A stretch of DNA of 64,000 bases. Source: an uncultured Olsenella sp. GTDB lineage: Bacteria > Actinomycetota > Coriobacteriia > Coriobacteriales > Atopobiaceae. The notes under the pieces were generated by a model, which saw nothing but the letters and a program-made list of their open reading frames with translations, had not been told where the DNA came from and searched no databases. The translations under genes were made by a program, and so were the position numbers. Below, piece by piece: positions 50,346 to 59,416 of this stretch. The stretch covers positions 62,001-126,000 of the forward strand of contig CASEQJ010000001.1 in NCBI GenBank assembly GCA_949290055.1, read 5' to 3'. Each line of letters begins with the position of its first letter. Positions within the stretch are counted from its first letter, which is position 1.

Positions 50346-51293
50346 CTACTGCTCGTCGCGCAGGCGCAGGGCCTCGTAGGCGCAGCCGTACATGGCCGCC
50401 TGGTTACCGAGGCCGGCGGCCTCGATCTTGACGTCACGGCACGGCGAGAGCGCAAGCTCCTGGAAACGCTCGCGCAGCCTGGGCGCGAAGGTGGCAAAGC
50501 CGCCCGCCACGCCGCCGCCGATAAGGTACATGCCCGGGTCGACAATGCAGGAGATCTGCGACATGGCAAGGGCCAGGTAGTCGCACATTTTGTCAATGGC
50601 AATGCCCGCGCACTCGTCACCGGCGGAGAGCGCCTGGAAGACTGAGAGCGTGTCGGTGGCGTGCTCCACGTGGACGGGCGTCACGCCGCGGCGCTCGCAC
50701 TCCTCCAGGTAGAGGCGGACGACGCCCTTGGCGGAGGCGTACTGCTCCAGGCAGCCGTGGCGACCGCAGCCGCAGGTGAGCGTCTCGTGGCGCTCCACGG
50801 TAATGTGGCCGATCTCGCCGCCGGCCCCAAACGCGCCCGCGATCAGACGGCCGCCCACCACGACGCCGGCGCCCACGCCGGTGCCCAGGGCAATGAGCAC
50901 GAAGCTCTGGACGCCGCGCGCCGAGCCCGCCCACATTTCGCCGAGCGCGGCGGCGTTGGCGTCGTTGACAAAGGCGACCGTGGCGCGCGGGAAGGCGGCG
51001 GTAATGGCGCCGACCAGGCCCTCGGGGTCGAGCTCAATGTTGGGGAGGAACCCCACGGTGCCGTCCTCGGCCACGGGCCCGGGTATGTCCAAGCCGCAGG
51101 CTATGACGTCGCTCGGCGTGCTGTCGTGCGCGGAGAGGACGCGGGTTATGCCGGAGGTCACGACCGCGTAGGCGTCGTCGGTGGTCAGCGCCGGCGTGGG
51201 AATCTTGCGCTCCTCGAGCAGCTCGCCCTCGGGGGTGAACAGACCCACCTTTATGCTCGTGCCGCCCACGTCAATGCCAAGAACCCTGTCCAT
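50346..51293 (-). CDS. ROK-family glucokinase
   Basis: 315 residues. The N-terminal ATP-binding motif is GIDVGGTSIKVGLF, with catalytic NDANAAALGE and the zinc motif CGCGRHGCLEQY typical of ROK kinases. It phosphorylates glucose (possibly other hexoses) in the cytoplasm and would feed maltodextrin-derived glucose into glycolysis. There is no HTH domain, so it is a kinase and not a repressor. The ATG has AGGGAGG upstream. Confidence 0.9.
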   Translation of the reverse strand: MDRVLGIDVGGTSIKVGLFTPEGELLEERKIPTPALTTDDAYAVVTSGITRVLSAHDSTPSDVIACGLDIPGPVAEDGTVGFLPNIELDPEGLVGAITAAFPRATVAFVNDANAAALGEMWAGSARGVQSFVLIALGTGVGAGVVVGGRLIAGAFGAGGEIGHITVERHETLTCGCGRHGCLEQYASAKGVVRLYLEECERRGVTPVHVEHATDTLSVFQALSAGDECAGIAIDKMCDYLALAMSQISCIVDPGMYLIGGGVAGGFATFAPRLRERFQELALSPCRDVKIEAAGLGNQAAMYGCAYEALRLRDEQ

Positions 51294-51441
51294 GAGAGCC
51301 TCCCTCTGCCCGTCGCCGGGCCGACGAAACCTTGAAGCCTTTGGGGCGATGATATGACAAAAACGCAGGGGTCCCGCCGGCTATCCGGCCGAACGGGCTG
51401 ACGGGTACACTGGAGGGGAACGCACAACCAAAGGGGGTCAC

Positions 51442-52971
51442 ATGGCCGAGGTCAACGCCGCGCTGTCCAACCCGAGGGCAGACGTCGCCGCGCTCGACTC
51501 GCTCGAGCGCACGCTCTTCTCGCTGCGCTACGCACTGGACGAGATCGGCTCGCTGGGACCGGTGATCGATCCGCCCAAGGCGACGGAGGAGCGCGGGGAG
51601 GCCCTCGCCGAGCTGGAGCGTGCCCGCGTGGAGGCGCTCTGTGTGCCCGACGTCGGCGACGTGCTCGAGCGCCTGGCCGCCGTGCCCGAGCTCCTGAGCG
51701 AGACCCAGCGCGCCCAGGTTCGCGTGCTCACGCGCGACCGCGACGCGCTCGTCCGCATTCCCGCAGACGAGCAGGCCGCCTTCAGCCGGCTCACCTGCGA
51801 GGCGGAGGACGTCTGGCGCCGGGCCAAGGCCGCGAACGACTGGGCCTCGTTCGAGCCCTACCTCGACCGCATCGTGGAGGCCCGCCTGCGCATGGCCGCC
51901 GCGCGCGACGGCTCGCGCGACCCCTACGACGTCTGGCTCGACGAGTACGAGCCGGGCTGTGACGCCGCCTTCTACGACCGGTTCTTCTCGCAGGTCAAGG
52001 ACTGCGTGGTGCCGCTGCTCGCCGACTGCGTCGCCAGCAGGCACCAGCCCGGGCGCGCCTGCGTGGAGGGCCGCTTTGACGAGGGCCGCCAGTGGGAGCT
52101 GGCGCGCGACCTCGTGGCGCTGGAGGGCGTGGACGAGGGTGCCCTCTGGCTGGGGCGCACCGAGCACCCCTTCACGGGCGGCCCGTCCACGGGGTTTGTC
52201 CTCATAGCGAGCCACGCCTACGAGGAGGACGTGCTCTCCAACGTGTTCTCCATGCTGCACGAGGGCGGCCACGCCCTCTACGAGCAGGGCGTTGACCCCG
52301 CCTACCGCTTCACGTCGCTCAAGGGCGGCACCTCCATGGGCATGCACGAGGCGCAGTCGCGCTTCTTCGAGAACCTCGTGGGGCGCTCGGAGGCGTTTGC
52401 GCCGACGTTGCTCGCGGCGCTGCGTCGCCGCTTCCCCGGGCAGTTTGGCCGCGTGACGCCGCGCCAGCTCTACCTGGCCGAAAACCGCGCCGAGCCCGGA
52501 CTCGTGCGAACCGAGGCCGACGAGCTCACCTACCCCCTGCACATTCTCGTGCGCTACGAGATCGAGCGCGCGCTCTTCTCGGGCGAGGCGAAGGCGGCAG
52601 ACGTCCCGCGCCTGTGGGCCGAGAAGTACCGCGCCTACCTCGGCGTGGAGGTCCCCGACGACACGCGCGGCGCCCTGCAGGACACCCACTGGTCCGGCGG
52701 CGACTTTGGCTACTTCCCCACCTACGCGCTCGGCTCGGCCTATGGCGCGCAGCTGAAGCACGCCATGGTCGCGGACGGCGTGGACTTTGACGGAGCCTGC
52801 GCGGCCGGCGAGCTCGCGCCGATTCGCGCATGGCTGGGAGAGAAGATCTGGCGCTGGGGGCGCTCCAAGGATTCCGCCGAGCTCATTGAGGGCGCCTGCG
52901 GCGAGCCCTTCACGCCCGCGCACTACACCGACTACCTCACGGAGAAGTTCTCGGCCCTCTACCGACTGTAA
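51442..52971 (+). CDS. M32 family metallocarboxypeptidase
   Basis: 509 residues, full length. The zinc site HEGGHALYEQG (HExxH) is followed by HEAQSRFFEN with the third ligand. EADELTYPLHILVRYEIERAL and DTHWSGGDFGYFPTY are signatures of the thermostable carboxypeptidase 1 (Taq) family. It is cytoplasmic and trims C-terminal residues from peptides. It is a single gene with GGGGG upstream of the ATG. Its stop codon is part of a palindromic repeat. Confidence 0.95.
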   Translation: MAEVNAALSNPRADVAALDSLERTLFSLRYALDEIGSLGPVIDPPKATEERGEALAELERARVEALCVPDVGDVLERLAAVPELLSETQRAQVRVLTRDRDALVRIPADEQAAFSRLTCEAEDVWRRAKAANDWASFEPYLDRIVEARLRMAAARDGSRDPYDVWLDEYEPGCDAAFYDRFFSQVKDCVVPLLADCVASRHQPGRACVEGRFDEGRQWELARDLVALEGVDEGALWLGRTEHPFTGGPSTGFVLIASHAYEEDVLSNVFSMLHEGGHALYEQGVDPAYRFTSLKGGTSMGMHEAQSRFFENLVGRSEAFAPTLLAALRRRFPGQFGRVTPRQLYLAENRAEPGLVRTEADELTYPLHILVRYEIERALFSGEAKAADVPRLWAEKYRAYLGVEVPDDTRGALQDTHWSGGDFGYFPTYALGSAYGAQLKHAMVADGVDFDGACAAGELAPIRAWLGEKIWRWGRSKDSAELIEGACGEPFTPAHYTDYLTEKFSALYRL

Positions 52972-52993
52972 ATTGGGGACAGTCCCCAATTTA
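52969..52993. repeat. REP-like palindrome (GGGGAC type) over the stop codon
   Basis: Perfect 12-bp arms, TAAATTGGGGAC and GTCCCCAATTTA, around one A. The first three bases are the stop codon of the carboxypeptidase gene. It may also act as its transcript end. Confidence 0.8.
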
Positions 52994-53010
52994 CATAAAG
53001 AATTTGTGGT

Positions 53011-53031
53011 AGTTGGGGACTGTCCCCAACT
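53011..53031. repeat. REP-like palindrome (GGGGAC type), second copy
   Basis: Perfect 10-bp arms, AGTTGGGGAC and GTCCCCAACT, around one T. It lies 17 bases after the first copy and 20 bases before the dtd start. Confidence 0.8.
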
Positions 53032-53051
53032 GACAGACGGGAGCGTGGGGA

Positions 53052-53525
53052 ATGCGGGCACTGATTCAGAGGGTCGAGCGGGCGCAGGTGGAGGTCGACG
53101 GGGCCGTGGTCGGCAGCTGCGGCGAAGGCTACCTGGTGCTTCTGGGCGTGGCGCCCGGCGACGACGAGGCACTGACCGAACGGCTCTGGCGCAAGGTGGC
53201 CGCGCTGCGGATCTGCGAGGACGAGAACGGCAAGACCAACCGCTCGCTCGCGGACACCGGCGGCGAGGTTCTCGTGGTGAGCCAGTTCACGCTCTATGCC
53301 GACGCACGCCGGGGCAACCGCCCCTCGTTCACCGGCGCCGCGGCACCCGATCTGGCCGAGCGACTCTACGAGCGATTCTGCGAGCTGGCCGAGAAGGACC
53401 TCGGGCCCGCACGCGTGGGACGCGGCGTCTTTGGCGCGCACATGCGCGTGAGCCTGGTGAACCACGGGCCCTTCACCGTGCTCCTCGACACCGACGAGCT
53501 GGGCTGGAGCTCATCCAAAAGTTGA
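53052..53525 (+). CDS. dtd: D-aminoacyl-tRNA deacylase
   Basis: 157 residues. It starts MRALIQRVERAQVEVDG. It has the family motifs SQFTLYADARRGNRPSF and the C-terminal NHGPFTVLLDT (Gly-Pro motif). It hydrolyses D-aminoacyl-tRNAs in the cytoplasm and so proofreads chirality. It is preceded by two palindromic repeats and followed by mscL after 77 bases. Confidence 0.95.
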   Translation: MRALIQRVERAQVEVDGAVVGSCGEGYLVLLGVAPGDDEALTERLWRKVAALRICEDENGKTNRSLADTGGEVLVVSQFTLYADARRGNRPSFTGAAAPDLAERLYERFCELAEKDLGPARVGRGVFGAHMRVSLVNHGPFTVLLDTDELGWSSSKS

Positions 53526-53602
53526 ATCTGAAACCTTAACGAGTCCTTATCCGAGGATGCTATTCTTGACAAATTGTGCATCCAAGACAGAAAGGCTCTC
53601 CC

Positions 53603-54082
53603 ATGAAGATCGTCGATGAGTTCAAGGAGTTCATCGCCCGCGGCAACGTTATGGACATGGCCGTCGGTATCATCGTCGGCGGCGCGTTCACCGCCATTGT
53701 CAACTCGCTCGTCGAGAACCTCATCAACCCGCTGATCACGCTCGTGACCACCTCCACGAGCACCATCACCGGCGGCGCCTCCGACGGCGCCGAGGAGGTC
53801 ATTAACGGCCTGCGCTGGGCCGTCCCCGGCACCGACCAGTTCATTGACCTCGGCGCCTTCATCTCCGCCGTCATTAACTTCCTGATCATTGCCTTCGTGG
53901 TCTTCTGCCTGGTCAAGGCCCTCAACACCATGCGCGAGCGCATGGACGCCCTGGCCAAGAAGGAGGCCGAGGAGGAGGCTGCCGAGGAGGCCGCCGCCCC
54001 GCACTGCCCCTACTGCCTCGAGGAGGTCAAGGAGGGCGCCACGCGCTGCCCGCACTGCGGCGCGGAGATCAAGACCGCCTAG
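53603..54082 (+). CDS. mscL: MscL mechanosensitive channel with C-terminal zinc ribbon
   Basis: 159 residues. The N-terminal FKEFIARGNVMDMAVGIIVG and first helix, a periplasmic-type loop and a second helix (about 80-105) are classical MscL. The Lys/Glu-rich tail is extended by CPYCLEEVKEGATRCPHCG, a zinc ribbon not found in standard MscL. It is an emergency osmotic release valve; the ribbon may mediate assembly or regulation. The ATG at 53603 has AGAAAGG upstream. A strong terminator follows. Confidence 0.93.
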   Translation: MKIVDEFKEFIARGNVMDMAVGIIVGGAFTAIVNSLVENLINPLITLVTTSTSTITGGASDGAEEVINGLRWAVPGTDQFIDLGAFISAVINFLIIAFVVFCLVKALNTMRERMDALAKKEAEEEAAEEAAAPHCPYCLEEVKEGATRCPHCGAEIKTA

Positions 54083-54104
54083 GCGCACGCCACATACACA
54101 AAAC

Positions 54105-54140
54105 GACGCCGCCGGGTTTCTCGCCCGGCGGCGTCTTTTT
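54105..54140 (+). terminator. Rho-independent terminator of mscL
   Basis: GACGCCGCCGGG (54105-54116) pairs with CCCGGCGGCGTC (54124-54135), followed by TTTTTT. Confidence 0.9.
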
Positions 54141-54143
54141 TGT

Positions 54144-54168
54144 GACAAAGAACCCTGGCACCTTTGTC
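54144..54168. repeat. short inverted repeat after the mscL terminator
   Basis: GACAAAG (54144-54150) and CTTTGTC (54162-54168) with AACCCTGGCAC between. It may be a REP-like unit or the end signal of the convergent isomerase gene. Confidence 0.4.
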
Positions 54169-54171
54169 AGG

Positions 54172-55140
54172 TTAGGCCGGGACGCGCGAGGTCACGAGGG
54201 TCATCTCGCCCGAGAAGCGCAGCTCGCCGCAGCCGGACGGGGCCAGGAAGTGCGCGCCGCGCGCGATCTTGTGCTCCACGCCCGCAGCGGAGGCGCTCAC
54301 GGTACCCGCGCCCTCGATCACGCTCACGCAGAGGAACGGCCAGTCCTCCCCCAGGGTCTTCTCGCCCTCCACGCGCACGCGGTCGACCACGAAGTTGGGG
54401 CACTCCATGAGCTCCGTCACGCCGCCAATCTCGGGAGCGGTGACCTCACCGGAGGCCGGTGCCTCGGCCGCGTAGTCCACCACGTCCAGACTCTGCTGTA
54501 TGTGCAGGTCGCGCGGCTTGCCGTCGTCGCCCACGCGGTCGTAGTCATAGACGCGGTAGGTGACGTCGGAGGACTGCTGGGTCTCCAGAATCAGCGTGCC
54601 GCCCTGAATGGCGTGGACGGTGCCCGGCTCAATGGGGAAGAAGTCGCCCACATGGCAGGGCACGAGGTTGAGCATGTCGTCCCAGCGGCCCTCCTCGATC
54701 ATGGACGCCAGCTCGGCACGGTCGTGCGCGCGCTGGCCGATCACGATCTGCGTGCCCGGGTCGGCGCCCAGCACGTACCAGCACTCGCGCTTGCCCAGGC
54801 TACCGTTCTCGTGCTCGGCGGCGTAGGCGTCGTCGGGGTGGACCTGCACGGAGAGGTTGTCGCGCGCGTCAATGATCTTCACCAGCAGCGGGAAGCGATC
54901 GCCCTCGAGGCCGCCAAAGAGCTCGCGGTGCTCGTCCCAGAGCTCGGAGAGGTGCTTGCCCGCCCAGGCGCCCTCGGCCACCACGCAGTCGCCGTTGGGG
55001 TGCGCGCTTATCGTCCAGCACTCGCCGATCGGCCCGTCGGGAATCTCGTAGCCAAAGTCGTCGGCCAACTTGCGGCCGCCCCAGATCTTCTCATGGAAGA
55101 TTGGTTGGGGAAAGACGAGGTCGCGCGTAATGTCTGCCAT
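54172..55140 (-). CDS. manA: Mannose-6-phosphate isomerase (class I)
   Basis: 322 residues. It starts with LVFPQPIFHEKIWGGRKLAD. Zinc ligands are in QVHPDDAYA, the Glu is in RECWYVL and the late His is in PGTVHAIQGG; ETQQSSDVTYRVYDYDR is typical. It interconverts mannose-6-P and fructose-6-P in the cytoplasm, linking mannose uptake to glycolysis. The ATG has CGGAGGA upstream. The short N-terminal extension (seven residues) was not used. Confidence 0.92.
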   Translation of the reverse strand: MADITRDLVFPQPIFHEKIWGGRKLADDFGYEIPDGPIGECWTISAHPNGDCVVAEGAWAGKHLSELWDEHRELFGGLEGDRFPLLVKIIDARDNLSVQVHPDDAYAAEHENGSLGKRECWYVLGADPGTQIVIGQRAHDRAELASMIEEGRWDDMLNLVPCHVGDFFPIEPGTVHAIQGGTLILETQQSSDVTYRVYDYDRVGDDGKPRDLHIQQSLDVVDYAAEAPASGEVTAPEIGGVTELMECPNFVVDRVRVEGEKTLGEDWPFLCVSVIEGAGTVSASAAGVEHKIARGAHFLAPSGCGELRFSGEMTLVTSRVPA

Positions 55141-55221
55141 TGTTCCTCCGATACTTGACAACGAGAAGGGCGGGGCGCCGCAACGCCCCGCCCCATGATA
55201 GCCCCCTCGTCCGCGAACTCG

Positions 55222-56151
55222 CTACAGGGTCAGCGTCCAGATTCCCACCGGGGTCTGGCTTATGTCCTGGGCGGCGAAGATCGCGTTCAACGACGACCCC
55301 TCGCTCACGGTGCAGTAGTCGCTGTCGAAGTAGAAGAAGCCGTCGGCCGACTCGCCCGCGCGAACGGTGCACAGAAGCGTTGCGTAGTCGTAGACGTCCG
55401 AGCCGTCGAGCTCGGTCGTCTGGTTGGAAATGACCAGGTCGGTGTCCGTGCGGTTCTCAATGTGGACGAGGTAGCCGGTGTCGCCCTCAAAGTCCGTGGC
55501 AAGACCGGTGACCTGGAAGAGCAGCGTCTCGTCGTCGGCAATGGTGACGTCCAGGGACGCCGTCTGCTCGGCACCCAGGTAGATCATTTCCTGCATGTAG
55601 ATCATGTCGTCGGTGAAGACGTAGGCGAAGTCGTCCGTGTCGACGTCGTCGCCCAGGTCGTCGGGCGCGTCGTCAACGACGTCCTCGGTGAGGCCCTCGT
55701 CGAGCGCCCCCGCGTTGTCCTCGGGCTGGCGGTCCATGTTGGGCTCGTCGGACTCCTTCTCGAAGACCATGGTCATGTCGCCGCTCTTGAGGGTCAGCTG
55801 GTCGTCCTCGTAGGGAACGTCCACCGTCGCGCCGCCGATCTCGAAGCTGAGGCTGCCGTCGTCCTTCACGGACCACGAGCCGTCCTGCTGGTTGCCCACC
55901 TCGTTGTAGATCAGGTTGCCGTCCTCGTCGAGGTCGAGCGTCACGAGCATGCCGGCGTCAGCCATGTCTTCCACGACGCCCTCGTCCCACGTCTCGTCGG
56001 CCGAGTCCGCGGAAGCGAGCTCCCAAGTGCCCACGAGCTCGTCACGAAGCCCCGCGAGGTCGGGCGTCGACGCCCCGCCGCCGCACGCCACGAGGGAGAC
56101 ACCCAGGACGAGCGCGCCCGCAAGCGCGCCGATAGACTTCTTCAGGCTCAT
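55222..56151 (-). CDS. hypothetical lipoprotein
   Basis: 309 residues. A signal peptide with lipobox (VSLVACGGG, Cys at about residue 23) is followed by an extracytoplasmic part rich in Asp and Glu. The first half has a repeated beta pattern (LVGTWELASADS, then GSWSVKDDGSLSFEIGG), like lipocalin-type DUF families. The second half resembles the DUF5067/DUF4352 style (LLFQVTGLATDFEGDTGYLV). It is probably a surface-exposed binding or stress protein. It is a single gene with no named homologue. Confidence 0.75.
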   Translation of the reverse strand: MSLKKSIGALAGALVLGVSLVACGGGASTPDLAGLRDELVGTWELASADSADETWDEGVVEDMADAGMLVTLDLDEDGNLIYNEVGNQQDGSWSVKDDGSLSFEIGGATVDVPYEDDQLTLKSGDMTMVFEKESDEPNMDRQPEDNAGALDEGLTEDVVDDAPDDLGDDVDTDDFAYVFTDDMIYMQEMIYLGAEQTASLDVTIADDETLLFQVTGLATDFEGDTGYLVHIENRTDTDLVISNQTTELDGSDVYDYATLLCTVRAGESADGFFYFDSDYCTVSEGSSLNAIFAAQDISQTPVGIWTLTL

Positions 56152-56272
56152 ACTGCTCCTCTCTTAGTTCCGCCTTCACAGCTTCTAGCAGCGTAGCTGA
56201 AAGGGGTCTGAACCATGAAAGCACATCGTTAGTTTCGGCGGGCGGCGCGAATTCTCCGGTCTCGAGCGCCCC

Positions 56273-56539
56273 TCACAGGTGGCGGTGGTGCTTGGCGCCA
56301 TTTGCGTCACGGGGGAGCAGGAAGCGCTCGCAGACGTTCGAGGTCCGCAGGTACTCCTTCCCAAAGGGGTCGACGGTGGGGACGAGCCCGTCCGGCCGCT
56401 CCGCGAAGTGGTCCTCGGGGCTCGTGCGAACGTGCGGGTTCGTGAGCGTGTAACCCCGGCTGCACGCACCCTGGTACAGCCCCGACTCCTCGTGAAGCGC
56501 AAAGGTCGCGTAGGCGCAGTCTGAGCAGTGAAGACCCAT
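56273..56539 (-). CDS. small Cys-rich protein
   Basis: 88 residues with four Cys in its first 26-70 residues (CSDCAY, GACSRG, NVCERF), which suggests a metal-binding or redox-type mini-domain. The C-terminus is His/Lys-rich (KHHRHL). The ATG at 56539 has an excellent GAGGAGG site eight bases upstream, which is the main reason to call this short gene. There is no signal peptide and no recognised family. It is divergent from glpK. Confidence 0.7.
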   Translation of the reverse strand: MGLHCSDCAYATFALHEESGLYQGACSRGYTLTNPHVRTSPEDHFAERPDGLVPTVDPFGKEYLRTSNVCERFLLPRDANGAKHHRHL

Positions 56540-56690
56540 GGTTTCCTCCTCGCGTGGCGTTTCTCTCGATGGTACCCCTTCGTCACGGACGGCCCGTTCT
56601 CGCCGGTGGGCGGCGCGCGCGGGCGAACGGGCGGCGGGTGGGGGATACTCTTGCCGAGCACGCACGTCTGACGACCACAGGAGGACGCAC

Positions 56691-58181
56691 ATGGGCGAGA
56701 AGCACGTCATAGCGCTCGACCAGGGGACCACGAGCTCGCGCGCCGTCCTGGTAGACCGACGCGGACGCATGGTCGACGTCGCCCAGCGTCCGTTCCAGCA
56801 GATCTTCCCCCGCCCTGGCTGGGTCGAGCACAACCCGCAGGAGATTCTCTTCTCCCAGCTGGGCACGCTCGCGGAGCTCGTGTCGCGCCACGGCCTCACG
56901 ACGGCCGACGTCGCCGCCATAGGCATAGACAACCAGCGCGAGACCACCATAGTCTGGGACCCGACCACGGGCGTCCCGGTCTCGAACGCGATCGTCTGGC
57001 AGTGCCGGCGAACGGCGGACATGGTCGAGCGCGTCTGCGGCGCGCCTGAGGTGAGAGAGCTGGTGCGGGCCAAGACGGGGCTTCTGCCCGACGCGTACTA
57101 CTCGGCCAGCAAGATCGCCTGGATCCTGGAGAACGTGCCGGGCGCCCGCGCGCGGGCGGAAGCCGGCGAGCTGCTCTTTGGCACCGTGGACACGTGGCTT
57201 GTGTGGACGCTCACCGGCGGCCTGGTGCACGCCACCGACCCCACCAACGCCTGCCGCACCATGCTCTACAACATTCACGAGTGCCGCTGGGACCAGGACC
57301 TGCTCGACCTCTTTGGCATACCGGCGGCCATGCTGCCCGAGGTGAGGCCGAGCTCCGGCTTCTTTGGCGAGACGAGCTACCCCGGGCTGCCGGCGGGCAT
57401 TCCCCTCTGCGGCGTCGCGGGCGACCAGCAGGCCGCGCTCTTCGGCCAGTGCTGCTTTGCGCCGGGACAGGCCAAGAACACCTACGGCACCGGCTGCTTC
57501 ATGCTCATGCACACCGGCAGCGAGGCGCGCTCGAGCGAGCACGGCCTCGTGACCACGATCGTGGCCGCGCCGCCGGACGTGACCGAGACGCAGTACGCGC
57601 TCGAGGGGTCGGTCTTCGTGGCCGGCGCGCTCGTGCAGTGGCTGCGCGACGAGCTGGGCATAATCCACAACGCCGCGGAGACCGAGGCGCTGGCGCAGAG
57701 CGTGCCGGACACGGGCGGGGTCTACGTGGTGCCCGCGTTCACGGGCCTCGGCGCGCCGTGGTGGCGGCCCGACGCGCGCGGGGCGATCGTCGGACTCACG
57801 CGCGGGACGGGGCGGGCGCACCTCGCGCGCGCGGCGCTGGAGGCCCTCGCCTACCAGATCCGCGACCTGACCGACGCCATGGAGGCGGACGCGGGCGCGC
57901 GCCTCGACGTGCTCAACGTCGACGGCGGGGCCTCCGCGAACGACTTCCTCATGCAGTTCCAGGCCGACGTTCTCGGTCGTGAGCTGCGCCGCCCCGCCAA
58001 CACCGAGACCACCTCGCTCGGCGCCGCGTTTCTCGCCGGACTCGCCTCCGGCTTCTGGGGCGGCACGGACGAGCTCCGAGCCCTGCGCGAGACGGACGAC
58101 GTGTTCCACAGGACCATGGACCCGGCGCGCGTCGAGGTTCTTCTCGCCGGCTGGCACGACGCCGTGAGGCGCGTGCTGTGA
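56691..58181 (+). CDS. glpK: Glycerol kinase
   Basis: 496 residues, FGGY family. It starts MGEKHVIALDQGTTSSRAVL. It has IGIDNQRETTIVWD, the glycerol-binding region, QQAALFGQCCF and the C-terminal FGGY signature (NVDGGASANDFLMQFQAD). It makes glycerol-3-phosphate from glycerol. No glpF or glpD is adjacent. The ATG has CAGGAGG upstream. It converges on the CapA-like gene with only 13 bases between the stops. Confidence 0.96.
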   Translation: MGEKHVIALDQGTTSSRAVLVDRRGRMVDVAQRPFQQIFPRPGWVEHNPQEILFSQLGTLAELVSRHGLTTADVAAIGIDNQRETTIVWDPTTGVPVSNAIVWQCRRTADMVERVCGAPEVRELVRAKTGLLPDAYYSASKIAWILENVPGARARAEAGELLFGTVDTWLVWTLTGGLVHATDPTNACRTMLYNIHECRWDQDLLDLFGIPAAMLPEVRPSSGFFGETSYPGLPAGIPLCGVAGDQQAALFGQCCFAPGQAKNTYGTGCFMLMHTGSEARSSEHGLVTTIVAAPPDVTETQYALEGSVFVAGALVQWLRDELGIIHNAAETEALAQSVPDTGGVYVVPAFTGLGAPWWRPDARGAIVGLTRGTGRAHLARAALEALAYQIRDLTDAMEADAGARLDVLNVDGGASANDFLMQFQADVLGRELRRPANTETTSLGAAFLAGLASGFWGGTDELRALRETDDVFHRTMDPARVEVLLAGWHDAVRRVL

Positions 58182-58194
58182 GCGGAGCCTCCCG

Positions 58195-59385
58195 CTAGGC
58201 CTCCCAGACGAGCTGGCCCGTCGACGCGTCAAAGGCGTCCCCCAGGCGCTCGGCGCAGAAGTCGACGCACCACTGGAACGAGAAGTCCCCGCAGCCCGAG
58301 CTGCTACGGATCTGGTTGGACGCGGCCAGCTCCTCGGTGTAGTCGGCAAGCCGGTAGGTGGTGAAGGCGGTGCCCGAGGCGCGGTGCGTGACGAGCGGGG
58401 TGAGCGTGCAGGAGGTCACCTCGCAGCTGCCGTCAAAGCGCAGCGAGACCTGCGCCATGGCGCCCACCATGGTGTCCTTGCGCGGCTGGGTCGAGGTGAA
58501 GTTGCCCACCGACCAGAACACGGGCACGGCGCGGCCCTCGGAGCTCTCGATCACCTCGAAGGGCTGCATGACGTGGGGGTGGCCGCCTATGATCGCGTCG
58601 ACGCCCGCGTCGGCGAGCGCCTGCGCCCACCGGCGCTGCTCGTCGTCAGGCCCCGCGGCGTACTCGACGCCCCAGTGCGGGCAGGCCACTATCGCCTCCG
58701 CGCCCGCCTCGCGCGCCGCGGCGGCGTCCGCGGCGATTCTCGCCTCGTCGAGCAGTCGGACGGCCCACGGCTGCGGCAGGGGTATGCCGTTGGTGCCGTA
58801 GGTGTAGTTGAGCACGGCAATGCGGTGACCCTCGCGCTCGACCAGGGGCAGCGCGTCAAAGGCCTCCTGGCTGTCGGCGATTCCGGTGACGAGGACGTCG
58901 GGGTGGGCCGAGCGCCAGTAGCCGAGCGCCGACTCGATCCCGGGCATGCCCCTGTCCAGCGCGTGGTTGCTCGCGCAGAGCGCGACGTCAAAGCCCGCCG
59001 CGACCTCCGCGTCGCCAAACTCCTGGGGGCTGTTGAAGGAGGGGTAGCCCGAGAAGCCCAGCCCCTCGCCGCCGAGAATGGTCTCCTGGCCGACGAGCGC
59101 AAGGTCTGCGGCGGAGACGTCGTCCGCAACCTGCGCAAACAGGTGGTCGTAGTTGCGCGTGCCGTCCGCGCGCTCGCCGCTTCGCCGGACGCCCGCGTGC
59201 ACGAGGACGTCACCGACCATGAGGACGGTGAGCTCGTCGGGGGCGGCGGCGTCATAGACGGTCGCGCGCTCCTCGGGCTCGGGCGCGCGAGAGGACTCCA
59301 GCGCCGAGCAGCCCGCAAGCGTCCCCAGCCCAGCGAGGCCAGCCAGCGAGAAGAACGCCCTACGCGTGAGCATGGTGCGCGCCAC
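58195..59385 (-). CDS. CapA/PgsA-like lipoprotein (metallophosphoesterase-type), Tat-like signal
   Basis: 396 residues. The N-terminus is TRRAFFSLAGLAGLGTLAGC, a twin-arginine-like signal with lipobox Cys. The body has the CapA pattern: VLMVGDVLVHAG, ALCASNHALDRG, VACPHWGVEYA and IIGGHPHVMQPF, with metal-binding His residues. CapA proteins are linked to poly-gamma-glutamate or capsule synthesis; here there are no cap genes, so the substrate is unknown. The GTG start at 59385 follows GGAGGT. Confidence 0.88.
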   Translation of the reverse strand: MARTMLTRRAFFSLAGLAGLGTLAGCSALESSRAPEPEERATVYDAAAPDELTVLMVGDVLVHAGVRRSGERADGTRNYDHLFAQVADDVSAADLALVGQETILGGEGLGFSGYPSFNSPQEFGDAEVAAGFDVALCASNHALDRGMPGIESALGYWRSAHPDVLVTGIADSQEAFDALPLVEREGHRIAVLNYTYGTNGIPLPQPWAVRLLDEARIAADAAAAREAGAEAIVACPHWGVEYAAGPDDEQRRWAQALADAGVDAIIGGHPHVMQPFEVIESSEGRAVPVFWSVGNFTSTQPRKDTMVGAMAQVSLRFDGSCEVTSCTLTPLVTHRASGTAFTTYRLADYTEELAASNQIRSSSGCGDFSFQWCVDFCAERLGDAFDASTGQLVWEA

Positions 59386-59416
59386 GGGACCTCCTTGGGA
59401 CGAGCGCCGCGGCCGC

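Noticed and set aside
56538..56690. N-terminal extension of glpK
   Set aside because: The glycerol kinase family starts at the MGEKHVIALDQG position, which also has CAGGAGG upstream; the extension is Arg/Ser-rich non-coding sequence.
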